DNA from: Clostridia bacterium | Lineage (GTDB): Bacteria; Bacillota; Clostridia; Oscillospirales; CAG-272 | Reading direction: 5' to 3' | Assembly (NCBI GenBank): GCA_017482355.1 | Contig: JAFUNJ010000010.1 | Span: forward strand, 1 to 64,000 | DNA length: 64,000 bases | Shown here: positions 34,711 through 43,543 of the stretch, in pieces | How the letters are laid out: every line of letters starts with the position of its first letter | Position numbering within the stretch: the stretch's first letter is position 1 | Made by a program: the position numbers and the translations under genes | Notes under the pieces: generated by a model | What the model was told of the DNA's origin: nothing | Seen by the model: the letters and a program-made list of their open reading frames with translations, nothing else | Database searches by the model: none

Positions 34711-34751
34711 GATGGTTAAAAAAATCCTCCAATTTATATATTGATGGAAGT

Positions 34752-34780
34752 AGTATAGCAGATGTCAGATATTTTGTCAA
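34752..34780 (-). promoter_or_regulatory. Promoter of the CNNM transporter gene
   Basis: On the minus strand TTGACA and TATACT are separated by 17 bases, which leaves a leader of about 175 bases. Confidence 0.7.
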
Positions 34781-34810
34781 GGGGAGATTCTGCAATTTTC
34801 TTTTCATTCC

Positions 34811-34839
34811 TTGACGAAAAGAGAATGGGGATGTATAAT
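34811..34839 (+). promoter_or_regulatory. Promoter of the LysR and hydrogenase genes
   Basis: TTGACG and TATAAT are separated by 17 bases, 30 bases before the LysR start. It faces the transporter promoter across about 30 bases, a usual place for a LysR operator. Confidence 0.7.
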
Positions 34840-34868
34840 ATAATAAAAGAAGCTTTACGGAGGCGGCT

Positions 34869-35762
34869 ATGACGAAATATATCGCATTTTGTAAAATAGT
34901 TGAATGCAAGAGCTTTACACGTGCCGCCGAGGCGCTCGGCTACACGCAGGCGGCGGTGAGCCAGATGGTAAGGACTCTCGAAAAGGAGCTTTCGGTCACG
35001 CTTTTTGTTCGTAGCCGTAAGGAGATCCTTCTGACGGGAGAGGGCGAGGCGCTTTATCCGTTCGTGAAAAAGCTTGTCAATTCGCATAGCGAGCTATTTA
35101 ACCGCGTTGCGGAGGTCACGGGGCTTTCCTCGGGCGAGGTCAGAATAGGAACCTTCTCGAGCATGTCTCAGCGGCTTCTTCCCGGTGCGATGAGCGATTT
35201 CGGAAAAATATATCCCGATATAAGATTTGCCCTTACTCATGGTGACAACACGACTCTTCCCGAGCAGATAAGAAACGGAAGCATTGACTTCGGCTTCGTT
35301 TATCCCGAGGCATCGAACGGGCTTGTGAATATCCCGATAGCGTCTGACAATTTTTACGCGGTGTTCCCCGAGGGGCATCCGCTTGCGGGCAAAACCCGCG
35401 TGACGCTCAAGGAGATGTCGGCAGAGCCGCTGATCCTGACGGACGAGGGCGGTATCAATACGGTTCTGACCGCGTTCGAAAAGGAAAAGATCTCCCCTAA
35501 TATAAAGTACCGTATACACGACGATCATACGATCTTGTCTATGGTCGAAAAGGGAATAGGCGTGAGCATACTGCCGTCTATGATACTTGACCGCGCGTCG
35601 TACAGAATAAAGACCGTGCCGATAAAAACTCCCGTTACGCGTACCGTCGGTGTGTCGTATCTCAGCGACGAGCTTTTGCCTATCGCGGCGAAGAGATTTA
35701 TTGAATTTTTGAGAGAGAATATATCGAATTATCTGCCGAAGGAATATTCGGTAGAGGAGTGA
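34869..35762 (+). CDS. LysR-family transcriptional regulator
   Basis: The 297-residue protein has the LysR winged helix-turn-helix at residues 1-60 (FCKIVECKSFTRAAEALGYTQAAVSQMVRTLEKEL) and a periplasmic-binding-like effector domain at about 90-290. Length and architecture are standard. Its gene directly precedes the [FeFe] hydrogenase gene on the same strand (five-base gap) and is divergent from the CNNM transporter gene. It may therefore control either or both, probably in response to a small metabolite. LysR with a group B hydrogenase is not a pairing I know as characterised. Confidence 0.92.
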   Translation: MTKYIAFCKIVECKSFTRAAEALGYTQAAVSQMVRTLEKELSVTLFVRSRKEILLTGEGEALYPFVKKLVNSHSELFNRVAEVTGLSSGEVRIGTFSSMSQRLLPGAMSDFGKIYPDIRFALTHGDNTTLPEQIRNGSIDFGFVYPEASNGLVNIPIASDNFYAVFPEGHPLAGKTRVTLKEMSAEPLILTDEGGINTVLTAFEKEKISPNIKYRIHDDHTILSMVEKGIGVSILPSMILDRASYRIKTVPIKTPVTRTVGVSYLSDELLPIAAKRFIEFLRENISNYLPKEYSVEE

Positions 35763-35767
35763 TCAGA

Positions 35768-37180
35768 ATGAATACAAGAAAATTTGATACCAAGGTACAG
35801 CACCTTAAATTCATGGTGCTTCGTGAGGTCGCGCGCAATGCTTGGAATGCGACCCTCGTTGAAAACATAACCGAGATACCCGAGCAGATCGTTCCCGGAA
35901 ATACTCCGACGATGCGTTGCTGTGTTTACAAGGAGAGGGCGATCCTCGGTCAGAGAGTCAAGCTTGCTATCGGCGGTCATAAGGCGAACCCTAATATTAT
36001 CGAGGTTATTGATATAGCGTGTGACGAATGTCCCGTCGGCGGTTACGAGGTCACGAACGCTTGCCGCGGATGTCTTGCACACCGTTGCGAGAACGTCTGC
36101 CCGAAGGGTGCGATATCCTTTGACCCTCAGCAAAAGGCGTTTATTGATAAGAATAAGTGTATCGAGTGCGGAAAATGCGCAAATGCCTGCCAGTTCCAGG
36201 CGATTATGAACTTCAAGCGCCCGTGCGAGCTTGCCTGCAAGGTCAATGCAATCTCGATGTCGGAAACAAAGGCGGCGTCGATAGATAACGACAAATGTAC
36301 CGCCTGCGGCGCCTGCTCGTACATCTGTCCTTTCGGTGCGATTTCGGAAAAGTCGTTTATACTCGATGCGGTCGATATAATCAAAAAGAGCGATTTCGGT
36401 AAGAAGCATAACGTCTACGCAGTCGTTGCGCCTGCGTTTGCAAGTCAGTTCAACTACGCGAAGCGAGGTCAGCTCATTTCGGGTATCAGAAAGCTCGGAT
36501 TCACGCACGTTATCGAGGCGGCTGTCGGTGCCGACATAGTCGCGGTGAACGAGGCAAAGGAGTTGACCGAAAAGGGCGTTCTCACCTCGTCGTGCTGCCC
36601 TGCATTCGTTTCCTATATAAAGCAGGAGTTCTCCGAGCTTGTCGGATACATATCGCATAACCCCTCGCCGATGATCGCGACGGGTGAGCTTATAAAGAAG
36701 AACGATCCCGATGCGAAGATCATATTCATCGGTCCCTGTACCGCGAAAAAGGACGAGCTTAATCTCGGTGACAACAAGAGCGTAATCGACACGGTCATAA
36801 CCTTTGAGGAGCTTTACGCGCTTTTCAGGAGCCGCGATATAAGTATTGCCGAGCTTGAGGAAAGTGAGCTTGACAGCGTCGCGTCGCCCTACGGCAGAAG
36901 CTTCGGACGCACAGGAGGTCTGAGCGAAGCCGTCGCGCAGGCGCTCAAAGAAAGCGGAAGCGATTTTGAGGTTAAGCCCGTCGTCTGCAACGGCATCGAG
37001 GAATGTAAAAAGGCACTTCTGATGCTCAAAAAGGGCGTGCTGAAGGGCAACTTCATCGAGGGAATGGCGTGCGTCGGCGGATGCGTCAGCGGCGCGGGTT
37101 GCCTTACTCACTTTGATAAGAGCGCGGAGGTCGTTGATACCTTCGCAAAAGAATCGGAAAAGAAAACGATCTCACAATAA
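35768..37180 (+). CDS. [FeFe] hydrogenase, group B type
   Basis: The 470-residue iron-sulfur protein carries all three H-cluster motifs: TSSCCPAF (L1), FIGPCTAKKDE (L2) and EGMACVGGCVSGAGC (L3). The N-terminal half has several cysteine groups: CDECPVGG with CRGCLAHRCENVCP, CIECGKCANACQF and a ferredoxin-like CTACGACSYICPFGAI. This fits monomeric group B hydrogenases, for which catalysis and physiological role are little known; H2 formation with ferredoxin or sensing are options. ATG 35768 follows GAGGAG at eight bases; a GTG at 35759 is in frame but overlaps the LysR stop. H-cluster maturases are not in the window. Confidence 0.9.
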   Translation: MNTRKFDTKVQHLKFMVLREVARNAWNATLVENITEIPEQIVPGNTPTMRCCVYKERAILGQRVKLAIGGHKANPNIIEVIDIACDECPVGGYEVTNACRGCLAHRCENVCPKGAISFDPQQKAFIDKNKCIECGKCANACQFQAIMNFKRPCELACKVNAISMSETKAASIDNDKCTACGACSYICPFGAISEKSFILDAVDIIKKSDFGKKHNVYAVVAPAFASQFNYAKRGQLISGIRKLGFTHVIEAAVGADIVAVNEAKELTEKGVLTSSCCPAFVSYIKQEFSELVGYISHNPSPMIATGELIKKNDPDAKIIFIGPCTAKKDELNLGDNKSVIDTVITFEELYALFRSRDISIAELEESELDSVASPYGRSFGRTGGLSEAVAQALKESGSDFEVKPVVCNGIEECKKALLMLKKGVLKGNFIEGMACVGGCVSGAGCLTHFDKSAEVVDTFAKESEKKTISQ

Positions 37181-37191
37181 CATAAACGAAC

Positions 37192-37225
37192 AAACCCGCG
37201 AGCGGATCCCCGCTCGCGGGTTTTT
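37192..37225 (+). terminator. Intrinsic terminator of the hydrogenase gene
   Basis: AAACCCGCGAGCGG pairs with CCGCTCGCGGGTTT around ATCC and is followed by T residues. Confidence 0.88.
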
Positions 37226-37239
37226 ATGCGCGGTGGGGC

Positions 37240-37450
37240 TTCTTTTGGCTCCCTCCGGGAGGGAGCTCCGCGAAGCGGTGAGGGAGCCATCGGGCAAGAA
37301 ACGCACATAGACAAATCTTTAGGGAACCGCCTTGGATGAGACGGGCAACTCCCTATAATTATTTGAATCGCGGGCTCCTTTCGTCATTTGCTTCGCAAAT
37401 GCCACCTTCCGTAGGTTGCGTAGCAAACTACTCCGGAGTTGAAGGCAAGA
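37240..37450. repeat. Intergenic repeat cluster
   Basis: GGCTCCCTCC-GGGAGGGAGCT-CCGCGAAGCGGTGAGGGAGCC at 37248-37290 is a repeat of the same layout as the one at 6920 but with a different core. At about 37390-37448 a diverged copy contains TTTGCTTCGCAAATGCCACCTTCC, and the block ends with GAAGGCAAGAA, just as the block at 7020-7066 ends with GAAGGCAAAAA. Both blocks lead directly into the shared promoter/leader. No gene is seen here. Confidence 0.6.
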
Positions 37451-37466
37451 ACGCGAAATCCCACTA

Positions 37467-37495
37467 TTGACAAAAAATCTTCACCGTGATAAAAT
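37467..37495 (+). promoter_or_regulatory. Sigma-A promoter of the GLUG protein leader
   Basis: TTGACA and TAAAAT are separated by 17 bases. About 35 bases here are nearly identical to 7083-7111 and its flanks, although the downstream proteins are unrelated. Confidence 0.8.
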
Positions 37496-37501
37496 GAAGG
37501 T

Positions 37502-37663
37502 GCCAAACAAAATTCAATCATTTTCCCAAGGGATACGTGTTTTTATTTTTCGGTAAAAACGCTATGCCTCTTTTTCCGTATTCTTTAGGGAAAATGAATT
37601 TTGTTTGGCGACAATGTGGGCGGCGCGTTTTTCGGTGCGTCAGCTTACGTTGGCGCACTTTTT
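37502..37663 (+). ncRNA. Long structured leader RNA with terminal terminator-like hairpin (copy 2)
   Basis: GCCAAACAAAATTC (37502-37515) pairs perfectly with GAATTTTGTTTGGC (37596-37609). The stem continues with ATTTTCCC/GGGAAAAT and GGATACG/CGTATTC. An inner GTTTTTA/TAAAAAC hairpin fills the loop. The outer seven pairs equal those of copy 1 at 7118, while the next pairs differ but remain complementary. The linker starts GCGACAAT, and a hairpin GTGCG/CGCAC with flanking wobble pairs plus five T residues ends just before TTGGAGG of the GLUG gene. Function is inferred as cis-regulation by termination. Confidence 0.65.
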
Positions 37664-37679
37664 GTTTTTGGAGGTATTT

Positions 37680-40259
37680 ATGAAAAGAATTCTATCAACG
37701 TTTTTGATTATTGCGATGCTCATTGTCACCGTAATGGTCGGAGCAACGAGCGTAAGTGCTGCGTCAAACGAAACAGTCGTAATAACCGACGACTATTCGT
37801 GGACGCTTGATAACGCAGAAGCAGGCGTGTCAAGCACTGAGAGAATCGGTATACAGTCGGGCGTTACCGTAGGAACGTATGAGGTTGTCTCGCAGACGAC
37901 TGTCCCCGACGGCTATATCGGCATTTACACAAAGGCAGACCTCGACGCTGTTCGTAATAATCTGAGCGGTAACTATATCTTGATGAATGACATCGAATTT
38001 ACTGCCGCGGATTTTGCCGAGGGCGGTGCGTTCTATAACGGTGGCGTATGTTGGAATCCAATTGGTAGCGAGAATGCGCCTTTTACCGGTATCTTCGATG
38101 GAAATGGTTATGCGGTAAGAAACTTGTTAATAAATATTTCTTCTTCCTCACATGAAGCGTATGCGGGTATGTTCGAGTATAGCAGCGGAAGTATTAAAAA
38201 CGTAGGACTAGACAATGCTACAATTGTTTTGGAGGTTTCTGTTTCTTCCTCTTCTGTTTATGCCTGCGCCGGTGGCATTGTTGCATATAACGATCAGGGT
38301 ACTATCTTGAACTGTTATAGTACCGGTAATGTTCTTGTTGACGCTTCCTCTTCGGATTCCAATTCCTATACCCCGGTTGTCACCTATTCCGGTGGCATTG
38401 TGGGGGAAAACGATGAAGGTGTTATCTTGAACTGTTATAATACCGGTAATGTTATTGTTGACGCTTCCTTTTCGGCTACCAATTCCGGTTCCAATTCCGA
38501 TGCCCCAGTCCACACCTTTTCCGGTGGTATTGTGGGGTATAGCTATGAAATCGCCACTATTTCGAACTGCTATAATATAGGTAATGTAAAAGCCGCTTCG
38601 ACCTTTTCGAGTTCAATTGAAAAAAACAATCATGCTACTGCTCACGCCGGCGGCATTGCGGGATGTTTTAATGGCAATATTTCCAACTGTTACAATACGG
38701 GCAATGTAAGCGCCGGCGCCTTTGGCGCATTCTACGTTGATGCTTCCGCCTGCTCCGGGGGTATTGTTGGACGTAATTGGGCAGATGTTTCAAACTGTTA
38801 CAATACCGGCAGTGTGAACGCTGAAGCTACCTTTCTTTCCTCCGCTTATGTCGGCGGTATTGCAGGAAGGAATGTTTGCACCATCTCGAATTGTTACAAT
38901 ATGGGAGATGTAAATGCTACCGCTTGTTCATCACAGTATTCTACAGCTGAAGCTTTTGCCGGCGGTATTGCGGGAAATCATTCAACCGGTAATACTATTT
39001 CAAACTGCTACAATACCGGTAGTGTAAGCGCTGTTGCTTCTGCTTACTCCCCTTTTCAAATTAGTGTTATCGCCAACGCCTACTCCGGAGGTATTGTTGG
39101 GATTAGTTGGGGACATATTTCGAACTGTTACAATACCGGCAGTGTGAACGCTGAAGCTTCCGCTTCGTATTCATCTCCTGTCTCATATGATTATTATTCA
39201 GAGCTTGTCGCCAGAACGTACTCCGGCGGCATTGCGGGATCTAATAATGGCTTTATTTCAATCTGCTACAATACGGGCATTGTGAGCTCTTCTTCCATCG
39301 CTTCAGATTACGACTTCGTCGACGTTGTCTATGTTTACGCCTACGCTGGGGGTATATCGGGTTATAAAGTAGCTAAAATTTCCGATTGTTACAACACCGG
39401 AAGCGTGAGCGCTGTTGCTTCCTCTGCAGATTCTTACGCCTACGCCGGCGGCATTGTGGGGGAAAATCACTCTACTTCTGGTTTATACGTTAATCCGCTC
39501 TTAAACTGCTACAATATTGGCAGTGTGAGCGCTAACGCTTCTACCAACGCTTACTTCGGAGGTATTGTGGGCAACAATGGTGAAAAGAAGTACCCTATCT
39601 CGAACTGCTATTATCTCAATATCGCTGATTTGGGCGTTGGGAATGGTGTCGATAGTTGCTTGAAATGTACGGATTCGCACATGAAGAACCAGATGACTTA
39701 TGACGGCTTCGATTTTGAGCAAATATGGACAATGGAAGGAGACACTAGCTACCCATATCCGAAATTACGAAACGCTGGAACTCTCGAAAACAAGCACACC
39801 CATTCTTTTAAAACGACATGGGAGAAGGACTCGACACATCACTGGCATGAATGCTCCGATTGTGATGAAAGGAAGGACGAAGGAACTCACGTGTTTGATA
39901 ACGCCCGTGACACGACATGCAATACCTGCGGCTACACTCGTCAAGTTCAGACAACACCTTCTGCGACAACAAAACCCTCGACGACTACACCGCAGACAAC
40001 TACTCCTCCTACGTCGAGCACGTCGAAAAATGATGAAACGACGGTTGGCGATACAACAACCGCACCCAACGAAAGCACCACGACCGCGCCCGATACGACC
40101 GAACCCGATGTTACCGTTCTCGATACTACCGACAGCGGCAACGGAAAGGGAAACGGCAAAAAGGACAACACGACTGTTGTGATTATTATTGTAGCTTCCG
40201 CTCTTGCCCTCGGAGGCGTCGGGACGGCGGTTGCGCTTATTCTTAAAAAGAAGAAATAA
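37680..40259 (+). CDS. GLUG-repeat membrane-anchored surface protein
   Basis: The 859-residue exported protein has a signal peptide (about 1-30, SVSAASN). A beta domain with DLDAVRNNLSGNYILMNDIEF leads into at least ten GLUG-type repeats (AGGIVGxNxGxISNCYNTGSVNAEAS) over about residues 120-680, which fold as a beta-helix. A Cys/His module (HSFKTTWEKDSTHHWHECSDCDERK...CNTCGYTR), a Thr/Pro-rich stalk, one membrane helix and a KKKK tail follow. The repeats are Ser/Ala-rich between motifs. ATG 37680 follows TTGGAGG; the open frame upstream belongs to the leader RNA. Such proteins are thought to be adhesins; ligand unknown. Confidence 0.88.
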   Translation: MKRILSTFLIIAMLIVTVMVGATSVSAASNETVVITDDYSWTLDNAEAGVSSTERIGIQSGVTVGTYEVVSQTTVPDGYIGIYTKADLDAVRNNLSGNYILMNDIEFTAADFAEGGAFYNGGVCWNPIGSENAPFTGIFDGNGYAVRNLLINISSSSHEAYAGMFEYSSGSIKNVGLDNATIVLEVSVSSSSVYACAGGIVAYNDQGTILNCYSTGNVLVDASSSDSNSYTPVVTYSGGIVGENDEGVILNCYNTGNVIVDASFSATNSGSNSDAPVHTFSGGIVGYSYEIATISNCYNIGNVKAASTFSSSIEKNNHATAHAGGIAGCFNGNISNCYNTGNVSAGAFGAFYVDASACSGGIVGRNWADVSNCYNTGSVNAEATFLSSAYVGGIAGRNVCTISNCYNMGDVNATACSSQYSTAEAFAGGIAGNHSTGNTISNCYNTGSVSAVASAYSPFQISVIANAYSGGIVGISWGHISNCYNTGSVNAEASASYSSPVSYDYYSELVARTYSGGIAGSNNGFISICYNTGIVSSSSIASDYDFVDVVYVYAYAGGISGYKVAKISDCYNTGSVSAVASSADSYAYAGGIVGENHSTSGLYVNPLLNCYNIGSVSANASTNAYFGGIVGNNGEKKYPISNCYYLNIADLGVGNGVDSCLKCTDSHMKNQMTYDGFDFEQIWTMEGDTSYPYPKLRNAGTLENKHTHSFKTTWEKDSTHHWHECSDCDERKDEGTHVFDNARDTTCNTCGYTRQVQTTPSATTKPSTTTPQTTTPPTSSTSKNDETTVGDTTTAPNESTTTAPDTTEPDVTVLDTTDSGNGKGNGKKDNTTVVIIIVASALALGGVGTAVALILKKKK

Positions 40260-40268
40260 TTTGACATG

Positions 40269-40322
40269 AAAAAAGCACCCGCGGAAAACTGTGAAAGCAG
40301 TTTCCGCTTCGGGTGCTTTTTT
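40269..40322 (+). terminator. Long intrinsic terminator of the GLUG gene
   Basis: AAAAAAGCACCC pairs with GGGTGCTTTTTT, enclosing a second stem GGAAAACTG/CAGTTTCC. Confidence 0.88.
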
Positions 40323-40340
40323 CACGGGGCGTCGAGGTAG

Positions 40341-40394
40341 GGGTTCCCCGAAACGAATGAAATGAGTTTTGGGGTTCCCGAGGTTGCCTGTCCC
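40341..40394. repeat. Dispersed inverted repeat element (inverted copy of 19224-19275)
   Basis: GGTTCCCCGAAACGAATGAAATGAG and the complementary end CGAGGTTGCCTGTCCC match the element at 19224-19275 in opposite orientation with a few changes. Confidence 0.7.
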
Positions 40395-40650
40395 TACAAA
40401 AAACGTGGCAAAGCCAAGATCCCGATGCCGAATACGGCATCGCCCTACGGACGTTCGTAGTAGAAACGCAAGCGTTTCTACGGTCCCGCCGTGTCATTCT
40501 GAGTGTAGCGAAGCGGAATCGAACGGCGAAGCCGCGCGAAGTGCAACGAAGCGGAATCTCGGCGGTACTCCGCTCAGGATGACGCGGTACGGGTAAAAAT
40601 CCGCCATTTCCCAAGGGGAAGGCAAGATGGCGTTCGCGTTAAATTGCAAA
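40395..40650. repeat. Intergenic repeat region, no gene
   Basis: AGAAACGCAAGCGTTTCT near 40451-40468 is a palindrome. GTCATTCTGAG near 40492 with GTAGCGAAGCGGAATC, and a second GAAGCGGAATCTCGG near 40549, match the copy at 6745-6840. CCCAAGGGGAAGGCAAG near 40608 is another shared fragment. No reading frame is convincing. Confidence 0.6.
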
Positions 40651-40652
40651 GC

Positions 40653-40680
40653 AAAAGCGACCGAAATTCGGTCGCTTTTT
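40653..40680 (-). terminator. Terminator of the first GH106-like gene
   Basis: AAAAGCGACCGAA pairs with TTCGGTCGCTTTTT; the stem is the same as the terminator at 11026-11056 and it ends two bases before the stop codon. Confidence 0.85.
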
Positions 40681-40681
40681 A

Positions 40682-43396
40682 TTATTCAATTCCGTTAATT
40701 ACGAAGCAATAATCGTCGTTCCACGGCTTCTTGCACCAGGTACCCCACATGGTGTCTTCCTTATGGAAGCAGGCGGGGGTGACTTCATACGTCTCTCCCT
40801 CGTCGATGTGATGAGGACCGAGGAGATTGCGGAGCGAGGTGATGAAGGTCAGTTCGATCTCGTTTTCGCCGTCGGTTACGTGCTTTGATATATCGACGCT
40901 GTACGGGCGGAATATAATATCTCCGGCGTCGTTGCCGTTTACCTTGACGGAGACGGCTGATGCTAGTACCTTGTTGAACTCGATCTTGTGATCTCCTTTT
41001 CTCATATCAAAGATCTTTTTGACCGTCATCTTTCCGTTGAAGAACGGGAAGCCCTGGCGCTCGATTGCGGAGAGCGATATTTCAGTTTTGGGTGATGAAA
41101 CGACGAAATCGCCGTGATACCTTACAGCATCCTTGGGAAGAAGCTCAAATTCGCCTTCCGTCTTTACCGAGAAATTTCCGACAAGGTAGATGCTTTCGAT
41201 CTCCATATCGTAGGTGAGCTTGTTTTTCTCGGTCTCGAAGATCTTTGATTTTTCGATGTTTTCGTAGACCGTTTTGCTCTGCTCGAATTCGCAGACGACA
41301 AGGATCTCGTTTTCTCCAATCTTGAAATAATTCGTTATATCAAGCTTTCGGAATACTCTGTCACGGTAATATCCGCAGTCGCGTTTCTCGATTTCCTTGC
41401 CGTTTATAAATATTTTAAATATTTCGGGCGTTTCGGTCACGAGATAAAGCTCGCTTGGCAGGAAGTCCGCCTTCACAGAATATTTCATATCAATCCTTAC
41501 CTTGCGTTCAAGCGCGCATGCCTTTTCCTGGATCGAAATTATGGGACCGTTTTCTTCGATCAGCTCGCCGTCAAAATAATATGTGCATTTATCGAGAGTT
41601 ATTGCATTCGGGTCGCTACTGACTATCTCCCATTCGCCGCTGAGGTCAAGTGCTTTGTTTTCTGCCTTTACCTCTGCTTTTTCGACGGGCTTTCCGTAAT
41701 CGAGGACAACAGCACTTCCTGACGGCTCAAAAACTATCTCGCCGAAAAACGGCGCTGTCTCTCCGTTTGTTGCGTTGAGTATATGCGTTCCCTTTGCAAT
41801 CTTTGCGGTAAGCTTTTCGTCAACCGTGTTAACGAAATAGTACATATCAAATTCGTCAAAGGAACGTTTTGTATATATGATCTCCTCGCGGTCGACGATG
41901 TTGTCGGGCTTGATTTCATCTGTGCCGTAATATATCTTACCGCCCTGCTTTTCAAGCTCGGAAAGGAGCTTTTGAGTCGAATCGTATAGGACTGTGTCGG
42001 GAAGAATAACGACCGACGTGTATTTCTGCTCGCCGATGATGAGCGCGCCGTTTTCAACGCGTGCGTATTCCTCCATCAGCGTTTCGTCGCCGAGGTGGAA
42101 GCGGATATGCTTTCTTTCCAGCTTGTCGATCGCTTCGTTGAATCCGCGGTCAAGCTTTACGATCTCTGCGCTTCCGACGCCGCCGTTATAGAGCGTCCAG
42201 GTCGTTGTTTGAGGATGAATAAGAAGCGTATCGCATTCCTTTTTACCCTCGGAAAGAAGCATACCGATTCGGCTTACGTAATCGACGAATACGTTATACT
42301 TTTCCCACCACGGCTCCTGATAGGAGAACGCCGCAGGATAGTCTCTTTTTCTGATCCCTCGCAGACTGTACGCCGCAAGATGAGTGCAGAGCAGGTTCAC
42401 ACCGCGCACCATCTGCCACTCAAACATCTGCTTTTGTTCTTCGAAGCTGACGTTCCAGCCGGTGAGTGCAAAGGTCTCGGACAGCACCTGCTTTTTGCCG
42501 AACTGCTCTGCGACCGATGCGACCTGATAAATTGTCGTTTTCTGTATCTTCTGTCGACCGAGGCAGTCCATTCCGGGAATGTGGAAGTTTTTATAATTCG
42601 ACATTATCGCGCCGTTCGGTCTTAGCTGACCGACGAGCATTTCTTCCATTACCATGTGTCCCGTGAATTTCAGCCCGCGGCTGTCGCACCATTCAAATAT
42701 TTGTCCTGCGAAGTTTGCCGAAAAGAGCTTCGTTATCAGACGCCAGAACTTGATTCGCGTGTTTTTGTAGTCGCCGTATTCGAAATAGAGGGCAGGGAGG
42801 ACGGAGATAAGATCCTCGCCGTATTCCTTTTTATATTCATCGGGAAGCGTTAAGCTCCACGGGATGCCTTTCTGCGATAGTTGCGGCTCGTCTGTGAAGA
42901 ATCCGCTTAGATCTTTTCCGAATTTTTCGTAATAAGGTAGATACACTTCATCAAGAAATGCTTTCGTCACTTCCTTGTCGAGCAGGTCGACGTAAAATGG
43001 GTTTACTTTATAATAAAAATGGTAGCCGTCGATATTTGCTATCGTCGTTTCGGTTTCCTTTTCGCCCTTTTCATAGAAAAGCGTTTTTTGCTGATACTTT
43101 ACGCCCTTACCGTTTATGACTCCGCCTCCGAAGCCGCTCGGCCAGCCGTTTTCGTCGTACGCCCAGGCACCCATGCCGAGCTTTTTGCCCATTTCGACGC
43201 CTGCAGCTATATTATCAAACCATTCCTTACCCATATATTCGGTCTGAAGACCGCCGCGAGCGTGCATGAAAAAGCCGCCGATGCCGACGTTATGCATTTG
43301 CTCGATTTGCTTTGCGGTTTCGACTGTGTCCAGCTTTTCATTCCAGGACCAGAAGGGAATAGGTCTGTATTTGTTTGGGATGTTCTTGAAATCCAT
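40682..43396 (-). CDS. GH106-like glycoside hydrolase, copy 1
   Basis: The 904-residue protein starts with NKYRPIPFWSWNEKLDTVETAKQIEQM and FFMHARGGLQTEYMG, the N-terminal signature of the GH106 (alpha-L-rhamnosidase) family, with YDENGWPSGFGGG as a probable active-site segment. FFTDEPQLSQ follows, with a likely catalytic acidic pair. The C-terminal half (about 570-900) is beta-rich with a carbohydrate-binding or lectin-like end. No signal peptide, so it acts in the cytoplasm on imported oligosaccharides. AGGAG is nine bases upstream. It is followed upstream on the same strand by a close paralog at 43542, with an equivalent promoter. Rhamnose specificity is assumed from the family and not certain. 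Confidence 0.82.
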   Translation of the reverse strand: MDFKNIPNKYRPIPFWSWNEKLDTVETAKQIEQMHNVGIGGFFMHARGGLQTEYMGKEWFDNIAAGVEMGKKLGMGAWAYDENGWPSGFGGGVINGKGVKYQQKTLFYEKGEKETETTIANIDGYHFYYKVNPFYVDLLDKEVTKAFLDEVYLPYYEKFGKDLSGFFTDEPQLSQKGIPWSLTLPDEYKKEYGEDLISVLPALYFEYGDYKNTRIKFWRLITKLFSANFAGQIFEWCDSRGLKFTGHMVMEEMLVGQLRPNGAIMSNYKNFHIPGMDCLGRQKIQKTTIYQVASVAEQFGKKQVLSETFALTGWNVSFEEQKQMFEWQMVRGVNLLCTHLAAYSLRGIRKRDYPAAFSYQEPWWEKYNVFVDYVSRIGMLLSEGKKECDTLLIHPQTTTWTLYNGGVGSAEIVKLDRGFNEAIDKLERKHIRFHLGDETLMEEYARVENGALIIGEQKYTSVVILPDTVLYDSTQKLLSELEKQGGKIYYGTDEIKPDNIVDREEIIYTKRSFDEFDMYYFVNTVDEKLTAKIAKGTHILNATNGETAPFFGEIVFEPSGSAVVLDYGKPVEKAEVKAENKALDLSGEWEIVSSDPNAITLDKCTYYFDGELIEENGPIISIQEKACALERKVRIDMKYSVKADFLPSELYLVTETPEIFKIFINGKEIEKRDCGYYRDRVFRKLDITNYFKIGENEILVVCEFEQSKTVYENIEKSKIFETEKNKLTYDMEIESIYLVGNFSVKTEGEFELLPKDAVRYHGDFVVSSPKTEISLSAIERQGFPFFNGKMTVKKIFDMRKGDHKIEFNKVLASAVSVKVNGNDAGDIIFRPYSVDISKHVTDGENEIELTFITSLRNLLGPHHIDEGETYEVTPACFHKEDTMWGTWCKKPWNDDYCFVINGIE

Positions 43397-43425
43397 GTGC
43401 GGTAGCTCCTTTGTTTGCTACGATT

Positions 43426-43454
43426 ATGATACATTAAAATCCGATTATTGTCAA
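43426..43454 (-). promoter_or_regulatory. Promoter of GH106-like copy 1
   Basis: On the minus strand TTGACA and TATCAT are separated by 17 bases, about 30 bases before the start codon. The stretch TTTTAATGTATCATAA and GTAGCAAA also occurs upstream of copy 2. Confidence 0.75.
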
Positions 43455-43509
43455 TGAACTATTTCGTTACCGGTACTCGTAATTTGTGATAAGTATTATG
43501 TTGTATAAT

Positions 43510-43543
43510 AACAAATAAGTACCCAAAAGGGTACTTATTTGTT
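43510..43543 (-). terminator. Terminator of GH106-like copy 2
   Basis: A perfect 15-bp inverted repeat, AACAAATAAGTACCC with its complement around AAAA, overlaps the last bases of the gene at 43542. Confidence 0.85.

Noticed and set aside
34571-34750. Mg-sensing riboswitch (M-box) upstream of the CNNM transporter gene
   Set aside because: No M-box conserved sequence could be found; only a short upstream ORF is evident.
35729-37111. A 460-codon minus-strand frame opposite the [FeFe] hydrogenase gene
   Set aside because: The sense strand carries all H-cluster motifs; the antisense product has low-complexity Arg/Cys content and no family features.
38250-39620. DNA repeats in the GLUG gene resembling a satellite
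   Set aside because: They encode GLUG protein repeats in one open frame.
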